Of a stretch of 64,000 bases of DNA, positions 18,102 to 27,624 are shown piece by piece (the first letter of the stretch is position 1; the number at the start of each line of letters is the position of its first letter). The notes under the pieces were generated by a model, which saw nothing but the letters and a program-made list of their open reading frames with translations, was not told where the DNA came from and searched no databases. The DNA comes from Corynebacterium tuberculostearicum (lineage in GTDB: Bacteria; Actinomycetota; Actinomycetes; Mycobacteriales; Mycobacteriaceae): assembly GCF_016894265.1 (NCBI RefSeq), contig NZ_CP069791.1:1550001-1614000 (forward strand), in the 5' to 3' direction. The position numbers were made by a program, and so were the translations under genes.

Positions 18102-19511
18102 TTAGGACGCAAGTGCGTGCCGGCCGCGTCGGCGTCGGAATACCGGCTTCGCCTCGGTGTTAGCAGCCGCGCCATCCACCGGGGAGGAAGGCGCCTGTCG
18201 CTGCTGCAATTCTGCCTGCTCGATCTTTGAAGCCAGGGCCACCTCGACTGCAAACCAGACAAGTCCGATAATGGCCATGACAACGATGAGGATATTGCGG
18301 GCTACCAATAGGTAGACGGCGAACATGTTCTCGCCCACGTGGTTCCAGATGTAGTCATAGTTGAATGGGTAGACCAAGGTTCCCAGCACAGCGGCGATGA
18401 TGGTACAGCCTGCTAACAAGGCTTGGAATATCTGCAAGGGGGCGAATCCTTGCGGCAGGCGCTGGCGGATCACCACGGCAAGCAAGGGGCCCAGCCAGAC
18501 GATGTATTGCGGGGAGAAAACCTTATTCGTCGCGATAAGAAGCAGGACCATAACGGTAAAAAACGCCATGGTCGTGCGGGTGGTCCATCCGCCGGCGCAC
18601 AGCCGGTACAGCGCCCAGCCCACTGCGAAGACGAGCATGGCAATGGTGCCGATAGTGCTCCAGGTCATTGCGGTATCTACGCCAGGCCCGGAAATTTCAA
18701 AGCTCTTGGACGGCGCGTAGCCCAGGTGCCACCGCCCTGGAGTGCGATGTGCCTGCAACAACAGGAACGTCGCCGGGATGGACTCCAACTGGAGACCGCG
18801 CACGCCCTGATAACTCAGCGGTGAAAGCAGGCGGTCGGTACCGGAGGCGGCAATCGTGACGGTGCAGACCGCGACGATGGTGCAGAAGAAGGCAAGGAGG
18901 CGCTGCCAGGTTGCGGATCTGTTGAAGCGGCCCACTAAGCCGGCAGCGAGGACTCCCGGCCAAAGCTTCATCGTGGTGGCAAAGCCCAGTACCGCCGAGG
19001 CGATGAGCGGGCGGGTAGCTAGAAGGGCAGCTGCCCCGGCCACGGCTAGGGCGGGGAATATATCGAGACGCCACACAAAGGTGTGGCCAGCTGCGGTGCC
19101 AAAGAGGACCCAGAACCAGGCGGCCTGGAAACTGCGCGGTTGAGTCGGGTGGTGGCGCAGAAGGAGGGCTAAAAAGGCGGCGTCCACTAGCAGGGTCATG
19201 ATGGTGAAGCCGATATAGAATGCGGTGATATTCTCACCGGTGAGCCACCCCAAAAGCACCGTGGGCCACGTGCCCGCGTGAGGGTATTCGGTCATTTTTG
19301 TCGGGTCATCGCCAAAGCGTCCAGCAAAATAATATGCGACATCGCCCCTGGGATTGTGGTTAATCTTGAGTAGGTAAATAAGGACAAGGCGGGCGATGAC
19401 CCACCCAATCCATACTGCTGGAACAGAAGCGATGCGTTTCACTCGAAAGACTTTATTCAATGCGCGCCTACTTCGGTAGCGGACATAGTTTCTTCTAGAA
19501 AATTCCTCCAC
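18102..19511 (-). CDS. GT87/DUF2029 polyprenol-dependent glycosyltransferase
   Basis: A polytopic membrane protein of about 469 residues with ten or more hydrophobic segments. The first outer loop HNPRGDVAYYFAGRFGDDPTKMTEYPH holds acidic residues expected for a GT-C enzyme using a decaprenyl-phosphate sugar, and LDIFPALAVAGAAALLATRPLIASAVLGFATTMKLWP is a typical GT87 stretch. The C-terminus is a Gln/Arg-rich cytosolic tail. It likely adds mannose or arabinose to envelope glycans; the exact acceptor cannot be read. The start is uncertain: GTG 19511 is given, TTG 19460 and GTG 19442 are alternatives. It is transcribed opposite to the PIM operon and away from tesB. Confidence 0.78.
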   Translation of the reverse strand: MEEFSRRNYVRYRSRRALNKVFRVKRIASVPAVWIGWVIARLVLIYLLKINHNPRGDVAYYFAGRFGDDPTKMTEYPHAGTWPTVLLGWLTGENITAFYIGFTIMTLLVDAAFLALLLRHHPTQPRSFQAAWFWVLFGTAAGHTFVWRLDIFPALAVAGAAALLATRPLIASAVLGFATTMKLWPGVLAAGLVGRFNRSATWQRLLAFFCTIVAVCTVTIAASGTDRLLSPLSYQGVRGLQLESIPATFLLLQAHRTPGRWHLGYAPSKSFEISGPGVDTAMTWSTIGTIAMLVFAVGWALYRLCAGGWTTRTTMAFFTVMVLLLIATNKVFSPQYIVWLGPLLAVVIRQRLPQGFAPLQIFQALLAGCTIIAAVLGTLVYPFNYDYIWNHVGENMFAVYLLVARNILIVVMAIIGLVWFAVEVALASKIEQAELQQRQAPSSPVDGAAANTEAKPVFRRRRGRHALAS

Positions 19512-19624
19512 TTTTGCGCCCAGAAGTGGGGGAAGGATTTGAAAAGGAAACTGACGGCTCGTCCAGTGAGTAGTGTGGACAGCAAACGCTGGGAGAAGTG
19601 ACGTCAGACATAGGGAGTGTGCAG

Positions 19625-20497
19625 ATGGCATCCATTCGCGAGGTCTTGGCCGTCGAGGAAACGAAAATGGCCGATGTCTTTAAAGGCCCTGCTGTGGAGT
19701 CGCGGATTGAGCGTACCTTCGGCGGACAGATTGCTGCTCAAGCAGTGGCCGCAGCCCAGCGCACTGTGTCTGGCAAAGACATTCACTCTCTGCATGGTTA
19801 CTTTGTAGGCCCTGGCGATGTGAGCCGGCCAATTGAAATCCGGGTCGAACGCATTCGGGAGGGGAAATCATTCGCCAACCGGCAGGTACGCGTCTACCAG
19901 GGGCATGTGCTCCTTTTTACTCTTATGGCTAGTTTCCATCGCGACGGGGATCGCGGCCCGCAGCATCAGGATCCTGCGCCAGAGGTGCCAGGGCCCGAGG
20001 AAGTAGCTCGGATTGGCGGCGGAGCCCCGTACTCCACCAGGATTATCCTCAAGGAGTGGGAGGAATGGGATATTCGCCTCGTGCCAGAAGAAGGACGCGA
20101 TCCGGTGGCTGCAGAGCGCACCGGTGCAGGCTATCGGCATATTTGGTTCCGCAATACTGGCAGACTGCCTGCGGATTCTTCCTTCCATTGTGCGGCGCTG
20201 ACCTTTATGTCTGATATGACGCTGATTCGCTCGGCCCTGATTCCGCATCAGGGAGAGAAAGTGCAATTGGCCAGCCTTGATCATGCGATATGGTTCCTGC
20301 GCCCATTCCGCGTGGATGAGTGGTTGCTATATGAGCAGGTATCACCCACAGCGTCGAATGCGACGGCGGTTGCGCGTGGCAAGATTTTTACCGAGCAGGG
20401 TGAATTGGTGGCGTTGGTGAATCAAGAGGGGCTTACACGTTACTTAGATGAAAATTTGGGCAGCGGCTCTGCCCATGGCAATTGGCACAACGTATAA
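19625..20497 (+). CDS. tesB: Acyl-CoA thioesterase II
   Basis: A 290-residue double-hotdog thioesterase that hydrolyses acyl-CoA to free fatty acid and CoA. Family features are the N-terminal FGGQIAAQAVAAAQRTV and HSLHGYFVGPGD, and in the second half DHAIWFLRPFRVDEWLLYEQVSPTA, where the Asp-His and Asp-Glu-Trp elements are characteristic. ATG at 19625 (MASIREVLAVE) fits the family N-terminus; a GTG at 19598 would add nine residues. It is divergent from the GT87 gene with a short shared upstream region. It stands alone upstream of yebC, which has its own promoter. Confidence 0.93.
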   Translation: MASIREVLAVEETKMADVFKGPAVESRIERTFGGQIAAQAVAAAQRTVSGKDIHSLHGYFVGPGDVSRPIEIRVERIREGKSFANRQVRVYQGHVLLFTLMASFHRDGDRGPQHQDPAPEVPGPEEVARIGGGAPYSTRIILKEWEEWDIRLVPEEGRDPVAAERTGAGYRHIWFRNTGRLPADSSFHCAALTFMSDMTLIRSALIPHQGEKVQLASLDHAIWFLRPFRVDEWLLYEQVSPTASNATAVARGKIFTEQGELVALVNQEGLTRYLDENLGSGSAHGNWHNV

Positions 20498-20523
20498 GAA
20501 TGTCCCGCTTATAAGGGGGTCGC

Positions 20524-20553
20524 TTTCACGCATTCGTGCAGCACACGTATAAT
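20524..20553 (+). promoter_or_regulatory. Probable yebC promoter
   Basis: TTTCAC at 20524-20529 and a perfect TATAAT at 20548-20553 with an 18-base spacer lie about 38 bases before the yebC start. Confidence 0.6.
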
Positions 20554-20590
20554 TGCCACCAGTTTCAGCACCCGATTAGAAAGGGACTAC

Positions 20591-21346
20591 ATGTCAGGCC
20601 ACTCGAAATGGGCAACTACCAAGCATAAGAAGGCTGCCAACGATGCCAAGCGTGGCAAGGAATTTGCCAAGCTGATCAAGAACATCGAAGTGGCGGCTCG
20701 TACCGGCGGTGGTGACCCAGCGGCTAACCCAACCCTTGATGACATGATCAAGAAGGCCAAGAAGGCCTCCGTCCCCAATGACAATATTGAGCGTGCTCGC
20801 AAGCGCGGTTCCGGTGAAGAAGCCGGCGGCGCCGATTGGGAAACCATCATGTACGAGGGCTACGGCCCCAACGGCGTAGCCATGCTCATTGAGTGCCTTA
20901 CGGATAACCGCAACCGTGCGGCAACCGACGTGCGTACCGCGATGTCCAAGAACGGCGGCAACCTGGGTGAGTCCGGCTCTGTGGCCTACATGTTCACCCG
21001 TACCGGCTACGTCTTGGTAGAAAAGGGCGAGCTGACGGAGGATGACGTCTTGATGGCCGTGCTGGAAGCAGGCGCGGAAGAGGTCAAGGACCAGGGCGAG
21101 AAGTTTGAGATTGTTTGCGCGCCGACGGACGTGCAGGCAGTCAAGGACGCGCTCAAGGACGCCGATATTCAGGTCGATGACTCCGACAATGACTTCCGTG
21201 CGTCTGTCGAGGTACCGCTGGAGGCCAATGACGCCAAGAAGATTTTCCGCCTCATCGACGCCTTGGAAGACTCCGACGATGTGCAAAACGTCTACACCAA
21301 TATGGATCTCTCCGATGAGGTTCTAGCCGAGCTGAACGAGGACTAA
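20591..21346 (+). CDS. YebC/PmpR family protein (translation/transcription regulator)
   Basis: A 251-residue YebC-family protein of standard length. The N-terminus [24 protein letters not shown] is the hallmark, followed by [31 protein letters not shown] and the central [22 protein letters not shown]. Members were described as transcription regulators and, more recently, as factors that relieve ribosome stalling at proline runs. It precedes ruvCAB, as in many bacteria, but a 180-base gap separates it from ruvC. ATG start at 20591 follows AGAAAGGGA. Confidence 0.96.
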   Translation: MSGHSKWATTKHKKAANDAKRGKEFAKLIKNIEVAARTGGGDPAANPTLDDMIKKAKKASVPNDNIERARKRGSGEEAGGADWETIMYEGYGPNGVAMLIECLTDNRNRAATDVRTAMSKNGGNLGESGSVAYMFTRTGYVLVEKGELTEDDVLMAVLEAGAEEVKDQGEKFEIVCAPTDVQAVKDALKDADIQVDDSDNDFRASVEVPLEANDAKKIFRLIDALEDSDDVQNVYTNMDLSDEVLAELNED

Positions 21347-21526
21347 CCACCTCGCCGCAAGGACGGCTCTTAGCGCCGGTAGCGCTCCGTGGGTATTGCC
21401 CGCAGGAGACGTTGCCGGCGCTTCGTTATGCGAAAGCTGGATGCTACGCTTGTAGAACACCTGTGTGTAGTCCATAATGGGGCAGTAGGCGGTGCACAGT
21501 GGTGCCAACATGACAATGGGGGAGAG

Positions 21527-22093
21527 ATGAACCTAGAAGGAATGCGCGTGATGGGGATTGACCCAGGCTTGACGCGCTGCGGACTTTCCGTGGTTCAAGC
21601 TGGTCGTGGCCGAGCAATCCTTCCCGTTTCTGTCGGCGTGGTGCGCACCCCTAGCGATAAGGACTTGACGGAGCGCCTCCTGCGCCTTTCGGTGGCGGCG
21701 AAAGAGTGGATGGATGACTATTCGCCAGATGTGGTTGCGATCGAGCGCGTCTTCGAACGCGGTCAGGTGTCCACAGTCATGCAAACGGCCCACGTCGTAG
21801 GCGTGCTGGTGCTAGCTGCCGCCGAACGCGATATTCCGGTGTACATGTACACCCCGTCCGAGGTGAAAAAGGCCATCTCTGGTAACGGACGTGCAGATAA
21901 GAAGCAGATGACCACCATGATTACCCGTATTCTGGGGTTGACTGAACCACCCAAGCCTGCCGACGCCGCCGACGCTCTTGCGTTGGCAGTGTGCCACTGT
22001 TGGCGTGCCCCGGCCATTGTGCGGATGGACCATACCGGTCTCGGGCTTGGTGCTAAGACCAGCGGCGTACGCGGGCAAGGAAAGAAGCGCTAG
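21527..22093 (+). CDS. ruvC: Holliday junction endonuclease RuvC
   Basis: Resolves Holliday junctions by paired nicking, working with RuvAB. The 188-residue protein shows the four acidic catalytic positions: GIDPGLTR (Asp12), AIERVF (Glu), and the C-terminal [14 protein letters not shown] with two Asp. The ATG at 21527 has GGGGGAG upstream; an internal ATG at 21542 (MRVMGIDPG) is possible. The last 20 residues extend beyond the core and are basic. It is the first gene of ruvC-ruvA-ruvB. Confidence 0.96.
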   Translation: MNLEGMRVMGIDPGLTRCGLSVVQAGRGRAILPVSVGVVRTPSDKDLTERLLRLSVAAKEWMDDYSPDVVAIERVFERGQVSTVMQTAHVVGVLVLAAAERDIPVYMYTPSEVKKAISGNGRADKKQMTTMITRILGLTEPPKPADAADALALAVCHCWRAPAIVRMDHTGLGLGAKTSGVRGQGKKR

Positions 22094-22127
22094 GGAATTT
22101 TACTGAGAGTGGAAGGATAAGAAGCCA

Positions 22128-22745
22128 ATGATTGCTGCACTGCGTGGAGAGGTAATCCATATTGGACTCGACCATGGGGTTATCGACTGTGCAGGCGTGG
22201 GGTACAAGTTTTTAGCTACCCCAAAAACGCTGGGCACCTTGCGCCGCGGGGAACAAGCCACGGTTCTTACTAACTTGGTGGTCAAGGAAGATTCTCTGAC
22301 TCTCTATGGCTTTAGCGCTGATGAGGATCGCGAGATGTTCCATGTGCTGCAGTCTGTGTCCGGCCTAGGTCCCAAGCTGGCCCTAGCGGCGCTGTCCGTA
22401 ATGGGGGCAGGGGAGCTTGCTGCGGCAATTGGTGGGGAAGATGTGAAGGCGCTGCAGTCTATCCCGGGCGTCGGCAAGCGTATGGCCCAACGCTTGGCGC
22501 TGGAGCTGAAAGATAAGGTAGCGGCCTTTGCACCAAGCGAGCCCGCCGCCGCAGGCTCCGTTGATACCGCCGTCGCGCCGAACGGTGGTGCCGTGGTAGA
22601 AAGCGTGACTGAGGCACTCATTGGCCTCGGGTTTACCGATAAGGGAGCGCGTCCCGTGGTGGAATCTGCCTACGCGGAAAATCCCGATGCCGATACGTCC
22701 ACTCTCTTGCGTGCAGCGTTGGCGCAGCTGGGCAAGAAGAAATAA
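22128..22745 (+). CDS. ruvA: Holliday junction DNA helicase subunit RuvA
   Basis: Binds four-way junctions and loads the RuvB motor. The 205-residue protein has an N-terminal OB domain (MIAALRGEVIHIG), then two helix-hairpin-helix motifs, of which VSGLGPKLALAALS and IPGVGKRMAQRLALELKDK are clear at about 73-125, and a C-terminal RuvB-contact domain (ALIGLGFTDKGARPVVESA). GGAAGGA lies about 12 bases before the ATG. It follows ruvC by 34 bases. Confidence 0.96.
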   Translation: MIAALRGEVIHIGLDHGVIDCAGVGYKFLATPKTLGTLRRGEQATVLTNLVVKEDSLTLYGFSADEDREMFHVLQSVSGLGPKLALAALSVMGAGELAAAIGGEDVKALQSIPGVGKRMAQRLALELKDKVAAFAPSEPAAAGSVDTAVAPNGGAVVESVTEALIGLGFTDKGARPVVESAYAENPDADTSTLLRAALAQLGKKK

Positions 22746-22766
22746 CCGGCAGGAAGGCTGAAAAAT

Positions 22767-23846
22767 ATGTCCGATATTGAGCGCACCGAGTTCAATCTCC
22801 CTGAGGGCGTCGACGCGGCGCACGCCTCCCAGCGCAATAGCGATGTGGATGCCACCGCACACTCCGAGGAGCATGATATTGAACGCTCCTTGCGTCCAAA
22901 GTCGCTCGAGGAGTTTATCGGCCAACCCAAGGTGCGCGAGCAGCTCTCCCTTGTGCTTAAGGGGGCAAAGAACCGTGGGGTCACGCCGGACCACGTTTTG
23001 CTTTCAGGGCCGCCGGGCCTGGGCAAGACCACTATGGCGATGATTATTTCCCAGGAGCTGGGCACCTCGCTGCGTATGACTTCTGGGCCCGCTTTGGAGC
23101 GCGCCGGTGATTTGGCCGCAATGCTTTCCAACCTGATGGAAGGCGATGTCCTGTTCATCGATGAGATCCACCGCATTGCCCGGCCAGCAGAAGAAATGCT
23201 GTACATGGCAATGGAGGACTTCCGCATTGACGTCATTGTGGGCAAGGGACCTGGTGCTACTTCTATTCCGCTAGAGATCCCGCCTTTTACCCTGGTCGGC
23301 GCGACTACGCGCGCCGGCATGCTCACCGGCCCATTGCGCGACCGCTTCGGTTTCACCGCGCAGATGGAGTACTACGACACGGCTGATCTCACCCAAGTGA
23401 TCAAGCGCGCCGCCCACATCTTGGACGTGGAAATTGACCACGATGCGGCGGTAGAAATTGGCTCTCGGTCGCGCGGAACCCCGCGTATTGCTAACCGTTT
23501 GCTGCGCCGCGTTCGAGACTATGCCGAGGTCAATGGCACCGGCCTGATTGATCTCAGTGCGGCCCAAGGAGCGCTCGAAGTCTTTGACGTAGATGACATG
23601 GGACTTGACCGCCTCGACCGGGCGGTGCTCAATGCCTTGATTAAGGGGCACGGCGGCGGACCGGTTGGCGTGAGCACACTGGCCATCGCAGTGGGCGAGG
23701 AGCCCTCGACGGTGGAGGAGGTGTGTGAGCCTTACCTGGTGCGTGCCGGGATGGTTGCGCGCACTGGACGCGGCCGCGTAGCTACCGCTGCAGCATGGCG
23801 GCACCTGGGGCTTACCCCGCCGGAGGGCGCGGCCGGGCTGTTTTAA
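22767..23846 (+). CDS. ruvB: Holliday junction DNA helicase motor RuvB
   Basis: AAA+ ATPase that drives branch migration with RuvA. The 359-residue protein has Walker [10 protein letters not shown] near residue 76, Walker B DEIHRI, the sensor/arginine-finger region [18 protein letters not shown], and a C-terminal winged helix ([27 protein letters not shown]). It starts 21 bases after ruvA. An additional 30 residues precede the core compared with short versions. Confidence 0.98.
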   Translation: MSDIERTEFNLPEGVDAAHASQRNSDVDATAHSEEHDIERSLRPKSLEEFIGQPKVREQLSLVLKGAKNRGVTPDHVLLSGPPGLGKTTMAMIISQELGTSLRMTSGPALERAGDLAAMLSNLMEGDVLFIDEIHRIARPAEEMLYMAMEDFRIDVIVGKGPGATSIPLEIPPFTLVGATTRAGMLTGPLRDRFGFTAQMEYYDTADLTQVIKRAAHILDVEIDHDAAVEIGSRSRGTPRIANRLLRRVRDYAEVNGTGLIDLSAAQGALEVFDVDDMGLDRLDRAVLNALIKGHGGGPVGVSTLAIAVGEEPSTVEEVCEPYLVRAGMVARTGRGRVATAAAWRHLGLTPPEGAAGLF

Positions 23847-23855
23847 TTCAGGGGC

Positions 23856-23877
23856 TAGCCTGCTTGGCGATGCCCCC
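23856..23877 (+). repeat. Dispersed intergenic repeat, copy B
   Basis: Ten bases after the ruvB stop, this copy differs from the common core GCCCTGCTTGGCGACGCCCC by loss of one C and one C-to-T change. The flanks GGGG (23851) and CCCCC/GGGG (about 23873-23884) could form hairpins. Same orientation as ruvB. Confidence 0.7.
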
Positions 23878-23920
23878 TTGGGGTTTCTGTGCACACCGCC
23901 GTCTGGCACACTAGGGTGCT

Positions 23921-24277
23921 ATGGAAATCATCATTCTCATCATTATTGGCATCCTCTTCGTCGTTCCCTCGTTTATGGCCATGCGAAAGCAGCGCCAGCG
24001 CCAAAATGAGATGCAGGCCCTCCAGAATTCCCTGCAGCCGGGCGACGCCATCGTTACGGCGGGCGGCGTGCACGGCGTGGTGCGCAGCACTGGCGACAAG
24101 GATGTGGATCTAGAAATCGCCCCTGGTGTGGTGGTTACTTTTGACAAGATGGCCGTGATTCGCACCGAACAAGAGGCCAATGACCTGGCGCGTCCCGCTG
24201 CTGGGGAAGAGAAGAACGATGCGGCAGATAACCTGCCTGATGAGAAGTACCCTCCGTTTGACGGCGAGGAGAAGTAG
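23921..24277 (+). CDS. yajC: Preprotein translocase subunit YajC
   Basis: A 118-residue membrane protein that joins SecDF in the holotranslocon. One N-terminal helix (about 2-20) is followed by MRKQRQRQNEMQALQNSLQPGDAIVTAGGVHGVV, the family's conserved block, and an acidic C-terminal tail. ATG start at 23921 with only a weak ribosome binding site. It lies upstream of secD with a 214-base gap in which I see no gene. Confidence 0.94.
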   Translation: MEIIILIIIGILFVVPSFMAMRKQRQRQNEMQALQNSLQPGDAIVTAGGVHGVVRSTGDKDVDLEIAPGVVVTFDKMAVIRTEQEANDLARPAAGEEKNDAADNLPDEKYPPFDGEEK

Positions 24278-24491
24278 CCCGCCATTTCCTAAGATTTACC
24301 TTAATGTTTGCTTGGTAGGTGGGGACTTCGCGGAGCGTAGACCCCATCACACTTTGGGCCTTATCTGGCCCTCGTTAAGGAAAACTCCGCCTGATGACGT
24401 ACGATTGTGCGTTGTTGACGTGCCTGCGCCATGTGGCGGGGCCGTATTTAATGTTTAAACACCCTGTTATAAGCAGCACAGGAGATTATCG

Positions 24492-26408
24492 TTGTCCGCA
24501 AAAACCCGTGGCGCTATGAAAAATAGCAAACGCCAATGGCCGAAGCGCGCGCTCGCGCTCTTCGTGCTCATTGTGGTTGTTATCTATGCGCTTATCTTTT
24601 TAACTGGTAGCCGTCAAAGCACCCCAAAGCTTGGCATCGACTTGCAGGGCGGTACCCGCGTAACGCTGGCACCGCAAGGCGAGGAACCCACCCAAGACCA
24701 GCTCAAGCAAGCACGCAACATTTTGGAACAGCGTGTTAACGGCATGGGTGTTTCTGGTTCTGAGGTTGTCATCAACGGCAATACCCTGGTCATTACCGTG
24801 CCAGGTGAAGACGCCTCCCAGGCACAGGCCGTGGGCCAGACCTCGCAGCTGTTCTTCCGTCCGGTGGCTAAGCCCTCCATGCCGGATATGGAAAAGCTCA
24901 ATAAGGTGCTGGAAGATATGGCCAATCGCTGGGTGAAGTACGACGTACTCAGCGCAGACGAGGCCAATAAGCAGATGGAACAGATGACCCAGTCCATCGC
25001 TCAGCAAGAAGCACAGATGACTGGCAAGGAGCCAAAGAAACAGAAGGCTCCTAAGGTCAGCGCCAAGCCGCTTGAGCAGCCAAGCAACTCCATTGAGCAG
25101 ACTAAGCGCCGTGATGAAGTCACGGAGATGCTCCTGAAGGACCGTCAGTCCGAGGACCCGACCACCCAGGCAGCAGCCTCCGCGCTGATGACCTGCCAGG
25201 GCAGCAGCGACCCACTGGCCGGCGCCGATGATCCTGCCAAGCCATTTGTTACTTGTGACTACTCCAACGGCAATCCGTACGTTCTGGAGCCAGCACCGCT
25301 TCTCAATGGCATCAAGGACGAAAACGGCACCCGTCTCACCGGTAACGAGATCGATACCAATTCTCCGATCGAAGGCGGCCTGAACGGTCAATCCGGTCAG
25401 ATGGAGATCAACTTCTCCTTCAAGACTGGTGATGGCCCGAACGGTTCTCAGACCTGGGCGGACCTGACCCAGGAACACTTAAAGGACCAGGTAGCCATCA
25501 CCCTTGACTCTGGGGTTATTTCCGCACCGTTCATTCAGGGCGCAACCCCAGTTGGTTCTGCTACCTCCATTACTGGTGACTTTAGCCAGGAAGAGGCACA
25601 GAGCCTGGCAAATAACCTAAAGTATGGCGCACTGCCGTTGTCCTTCGCCGGTGAAAATGGCGAGCCGGGTGGCACCGTAGAGTCCATTCCGCCAACACTG
25701 GGTAAGGCTGCTCTGCAGGCCGGCCTCATTGCAGGCCTTGTTGGCCTGGTACTCGTGATGGCGTACTCGCTGTACTACTTCCGCGCGCTGGCCGGCGTAT
25801 CCCTTATCTTCCTCATTGCCTCTGGCCTCCTGACCTATGGCTCCCTGGTTCTGCTGGGCCGCTGGATCGGTTACTCGCTGGACCTTTCCGGCATCGCCGG
25901 TCTGGTCATCGGTGTGGGCGCAACCGCTGACTCCTTCGTGGTCTACTACGAGCGCATCAAGGACGAGCTCCTCGAGGGACGCACCTTCCGCTCCGCTACG
26001 CAAAAGGCGTGGGAGCGCGCTCGTGCCACCATTGTGACCGGTAACGCGGTGACCCTGATTGGCTCTGTTGTGGTCTACTTCCTCGCCATCGGTGAGGTGA
26101 AGGGCTTCGCCTTTACCATGGGCCTGACCACCGTCTTCGACCTGATCGTATCCTTCTTGGTCATGGCGCCGCTGATGCAGATGGTCGGCCGACGTCCGGC
26201 TGCCGCTAAACCTTCGATGAATGGCCTCGGCGGTATCTACGCACTGGTGGAAGAGCGCCGTGAACGCGGCTACTTTGGCTCGGGACGTCGTCAAGCGAAC
26301 GCTGCTGAATCCGCGAGTGCAAAGGAGCCAGCCACCAAGGAAACGGCAGGAGATTCTGCCGCAGGAACCGCACGTCCCGTAGATGCTGCGGAAGATGAGG
26401 AGAAATAA
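24492..26408 (+). CDS. secD: Protein translocase subunit SecD
   Basis: Uses the proton motive force to pull exported proteins across the membrane with SecF. The 638-residue protein has one N-terminal helix (about 19-37), the LGIDLQGGTRVTL motif, a large extracytoplasmic P1 domain with an acidic, Gln-rich insertion (about 130-235), and five C-terminal helices including SGIAGLVIGVGATADSFVVYYERIKDE. The tail after residue 590 is Ala/Glu-rich. TTG at 24492 is chosen because AGGAG lies seven bases upstream; an ATG nine codons later is an alternative. secF follows after two bases. Confidence 0.96.
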   Translation: MSAKTRGAMKNSKRQWPKRALALFVLIVVVIYALIFLTGSRQSTPKLGIDLQGGTRVTLAPQGEEPTQDQLKQARNILEQRVNGMGVSGSEVVINGNTLVITVPGEDASQAQAVGQTSQLFFRPVAKPSMPDMEKLNKVLEDMANRWVKYDVLSADEANKQMEQMTQSIAQQEAQMTGKEPKKQKAPKVSAKPLEQPSNSIEQTKRRDEVTEMLLKDRQSEDPTTQAAASALMTCQGSSDPLAGADDPAKPFVTCDYSNGNPYVLEPAPLLNGIKDENGTRLTGNEIDTNSPIEGGLNGQSGQMEINFSFKTGDGPNGSQTWADLTQEHLKDQVAITLDSGVISAPFIQGATPVGSATSITGDFSQEEAQSLANNLKYGALPLSFAGENGEPGGTVESIPPTLGKAALQAGLIAGLVGLVLVMAYSLYYFRALAGVSLIFLIASGLLTYGSLVLLGRWIGYSLDLSGIAGLVIGVGATADSFVVYYERIKDELLEGRTFRSATQKAWERARATIVTGNAVTLIGSVVVYFLAIGEVKGFAFTMGLTTVFDLIVSFLVMAPLMQMVGRRPAAAKPSMNGLGGIYALVEERRERGYFGSGRRQANAAESASAKEPATKETAGDSAAGTARPVDAAEDEEK

Positions 26409-26410
26409 GC

Positions 26411-27571
26411 ATGGCTGTTTCGACTAAGCACAAGATTTCCCGGATGGACCGCCTCTACGAGGACGAGCGCGGTTATGACTTCATCGGTCGCACCAAGCTG
26501 TGGTACGGCATCACTGCAGCACTAATCGTGGCAGCAGTGGCCGCGATCCTCATTCGTGGCTTCTCGCTCTCGATTGACTTCGAAGGTGGCACCACGTTGT
26601 CGATGCCGGCAGGCGACCTCAAGGAAGATGAGGTAAGCCAGGTCTTCGAAGACTCCACCGGTGTAGAACCCGAGCAGGTTCACATTGTGGGCGCTGGCGA
26701 TTCCGAGACCTTGGAAATCGTTTCTGAGCGCTTGAGCCAAGAGGACGTGAATGCGGCCCGCGCGGCTATCTATGACAACTTCCAGCCGAAGGATGAAAAC
26801 GGCAAGGCCACCCCGGATGCCATTGGCTCGTCCACGGTTTCCGAATCTTGGGGTTCTTCTATTACCCAGCGCATGCTCATTGCCATGCTGGTCTTCCTGG
26901 TAGCCGCGACCGTCTACGTGGCCATTCGCTTGCAGAAGACCATGGCTTTTGCCGCAATTATCGCGCTGATTGCAGACGGCGTGATCATCGCCGGTATTTA
27001 CGCCCTGTTTGGCTTCGAAGTTTCCCCGGCCGTCATCATTGGTCTGCTTACCGTCCTGACCTTCTCCATGTATGACTCGGTCATCGTCTTTGACAAGATC
27101 AACGAGAACACGGAAGGCCTCGAGGGCCAGCGCAAGAAGACATTTGCTGAGCTGACAAACTTGGCTATTAACCAGACGGTCATGCGCTCGATTTCTACCT
27201 CGGTGATTTCTGCACTGCCTATCATCGCGCTCTTCGTGGTGGCCGTGTGGCTCATGGGTATCGGTACCCTCCGCGATCTGGCGCTCATTCAGCTCATCGG
27301 CGTGGTCGAGGGCATTTTCTCCTCCATCTTCTTCGCTACGCCGCTGGTCGTGACCCTCGCCAACATGTCCAAGAAGATCAAGCGTCACAACAAGCGGGTC
27401 GCGGACTACCGCGCTGGCGAGGACGAGAACGCCGAGGCTGAATCTGGCGCAGCATCCTCCGGCCGCACCGTGGTCTCACCAGTGAGCGTAAAGTCCACCC
27501 CGGCTGAGATCGACGATGATCCGTCCGAGTCCACTGGGCACCCTGGCGCAACCTGGCGCCCGGGCCGGTAA
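26411..27571 (+). CDS. secF: Protein translocase subunit SecF
   Basis: Partner of SecD, 386 residues. An N-terminal helix (about 35-53) is followed by LSIDFEGGTTLSM, a short external domain, and five helices with GLLTVLTFSMYDSVIVFDKINENTEG and the typical RSISTSVISALPIIALFVV. The C-terminal 60 residues are charged and low complexity. It begins two bases after the secD stop, so the pair is translationally linked. Confidence 0.97.
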   Translation: MAVSTKHKISRMDRLYEDERGYDFIGRTKLWYGITAALIVAAVAAILIRGFSLSIDFEGGTTLSMPAGDLKEDEVSQVFEDSTGVEPEQVHIVGAGDSETLEIVSERLSQEDVNAARAAIYDNFQPKDENGKATPDAIGSSTVSESWGSSITQRMLIAMLVFLVAATVYVAIRLQKTMAFAAIIALIADGVIIAGIYALFGFEVSPAVIIGLLTVLTFSMYDSVIVFDKINENTEGLEGQRKKTFAELTNLAINQTVMRSISTSVISALPIIALFVVAVWLMGIGTLRDLALIQLIGVVEGIFSSIFFATPLVVTLANMSKKIKRHNKRVADYRAGEDENAEAESGAASSGRTVVSPVSVKSTPAEIDDDPSESTGHPGATWRPGR

Positions 27572-27624
27572 CCTCCGGTAGTAAGATTATGGCGGAATTG
27601 TAGCTGAAGTGAGGGCAAATAACG

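Noticed and set aside
24310-24345. GGGGACTTCGCGGAGCGTAGACCCC before secD as another repeat copy
   Set aside because: Only the outer GGGG and spacing resemble the repeat; the GCTTGGCGACG core is missing.
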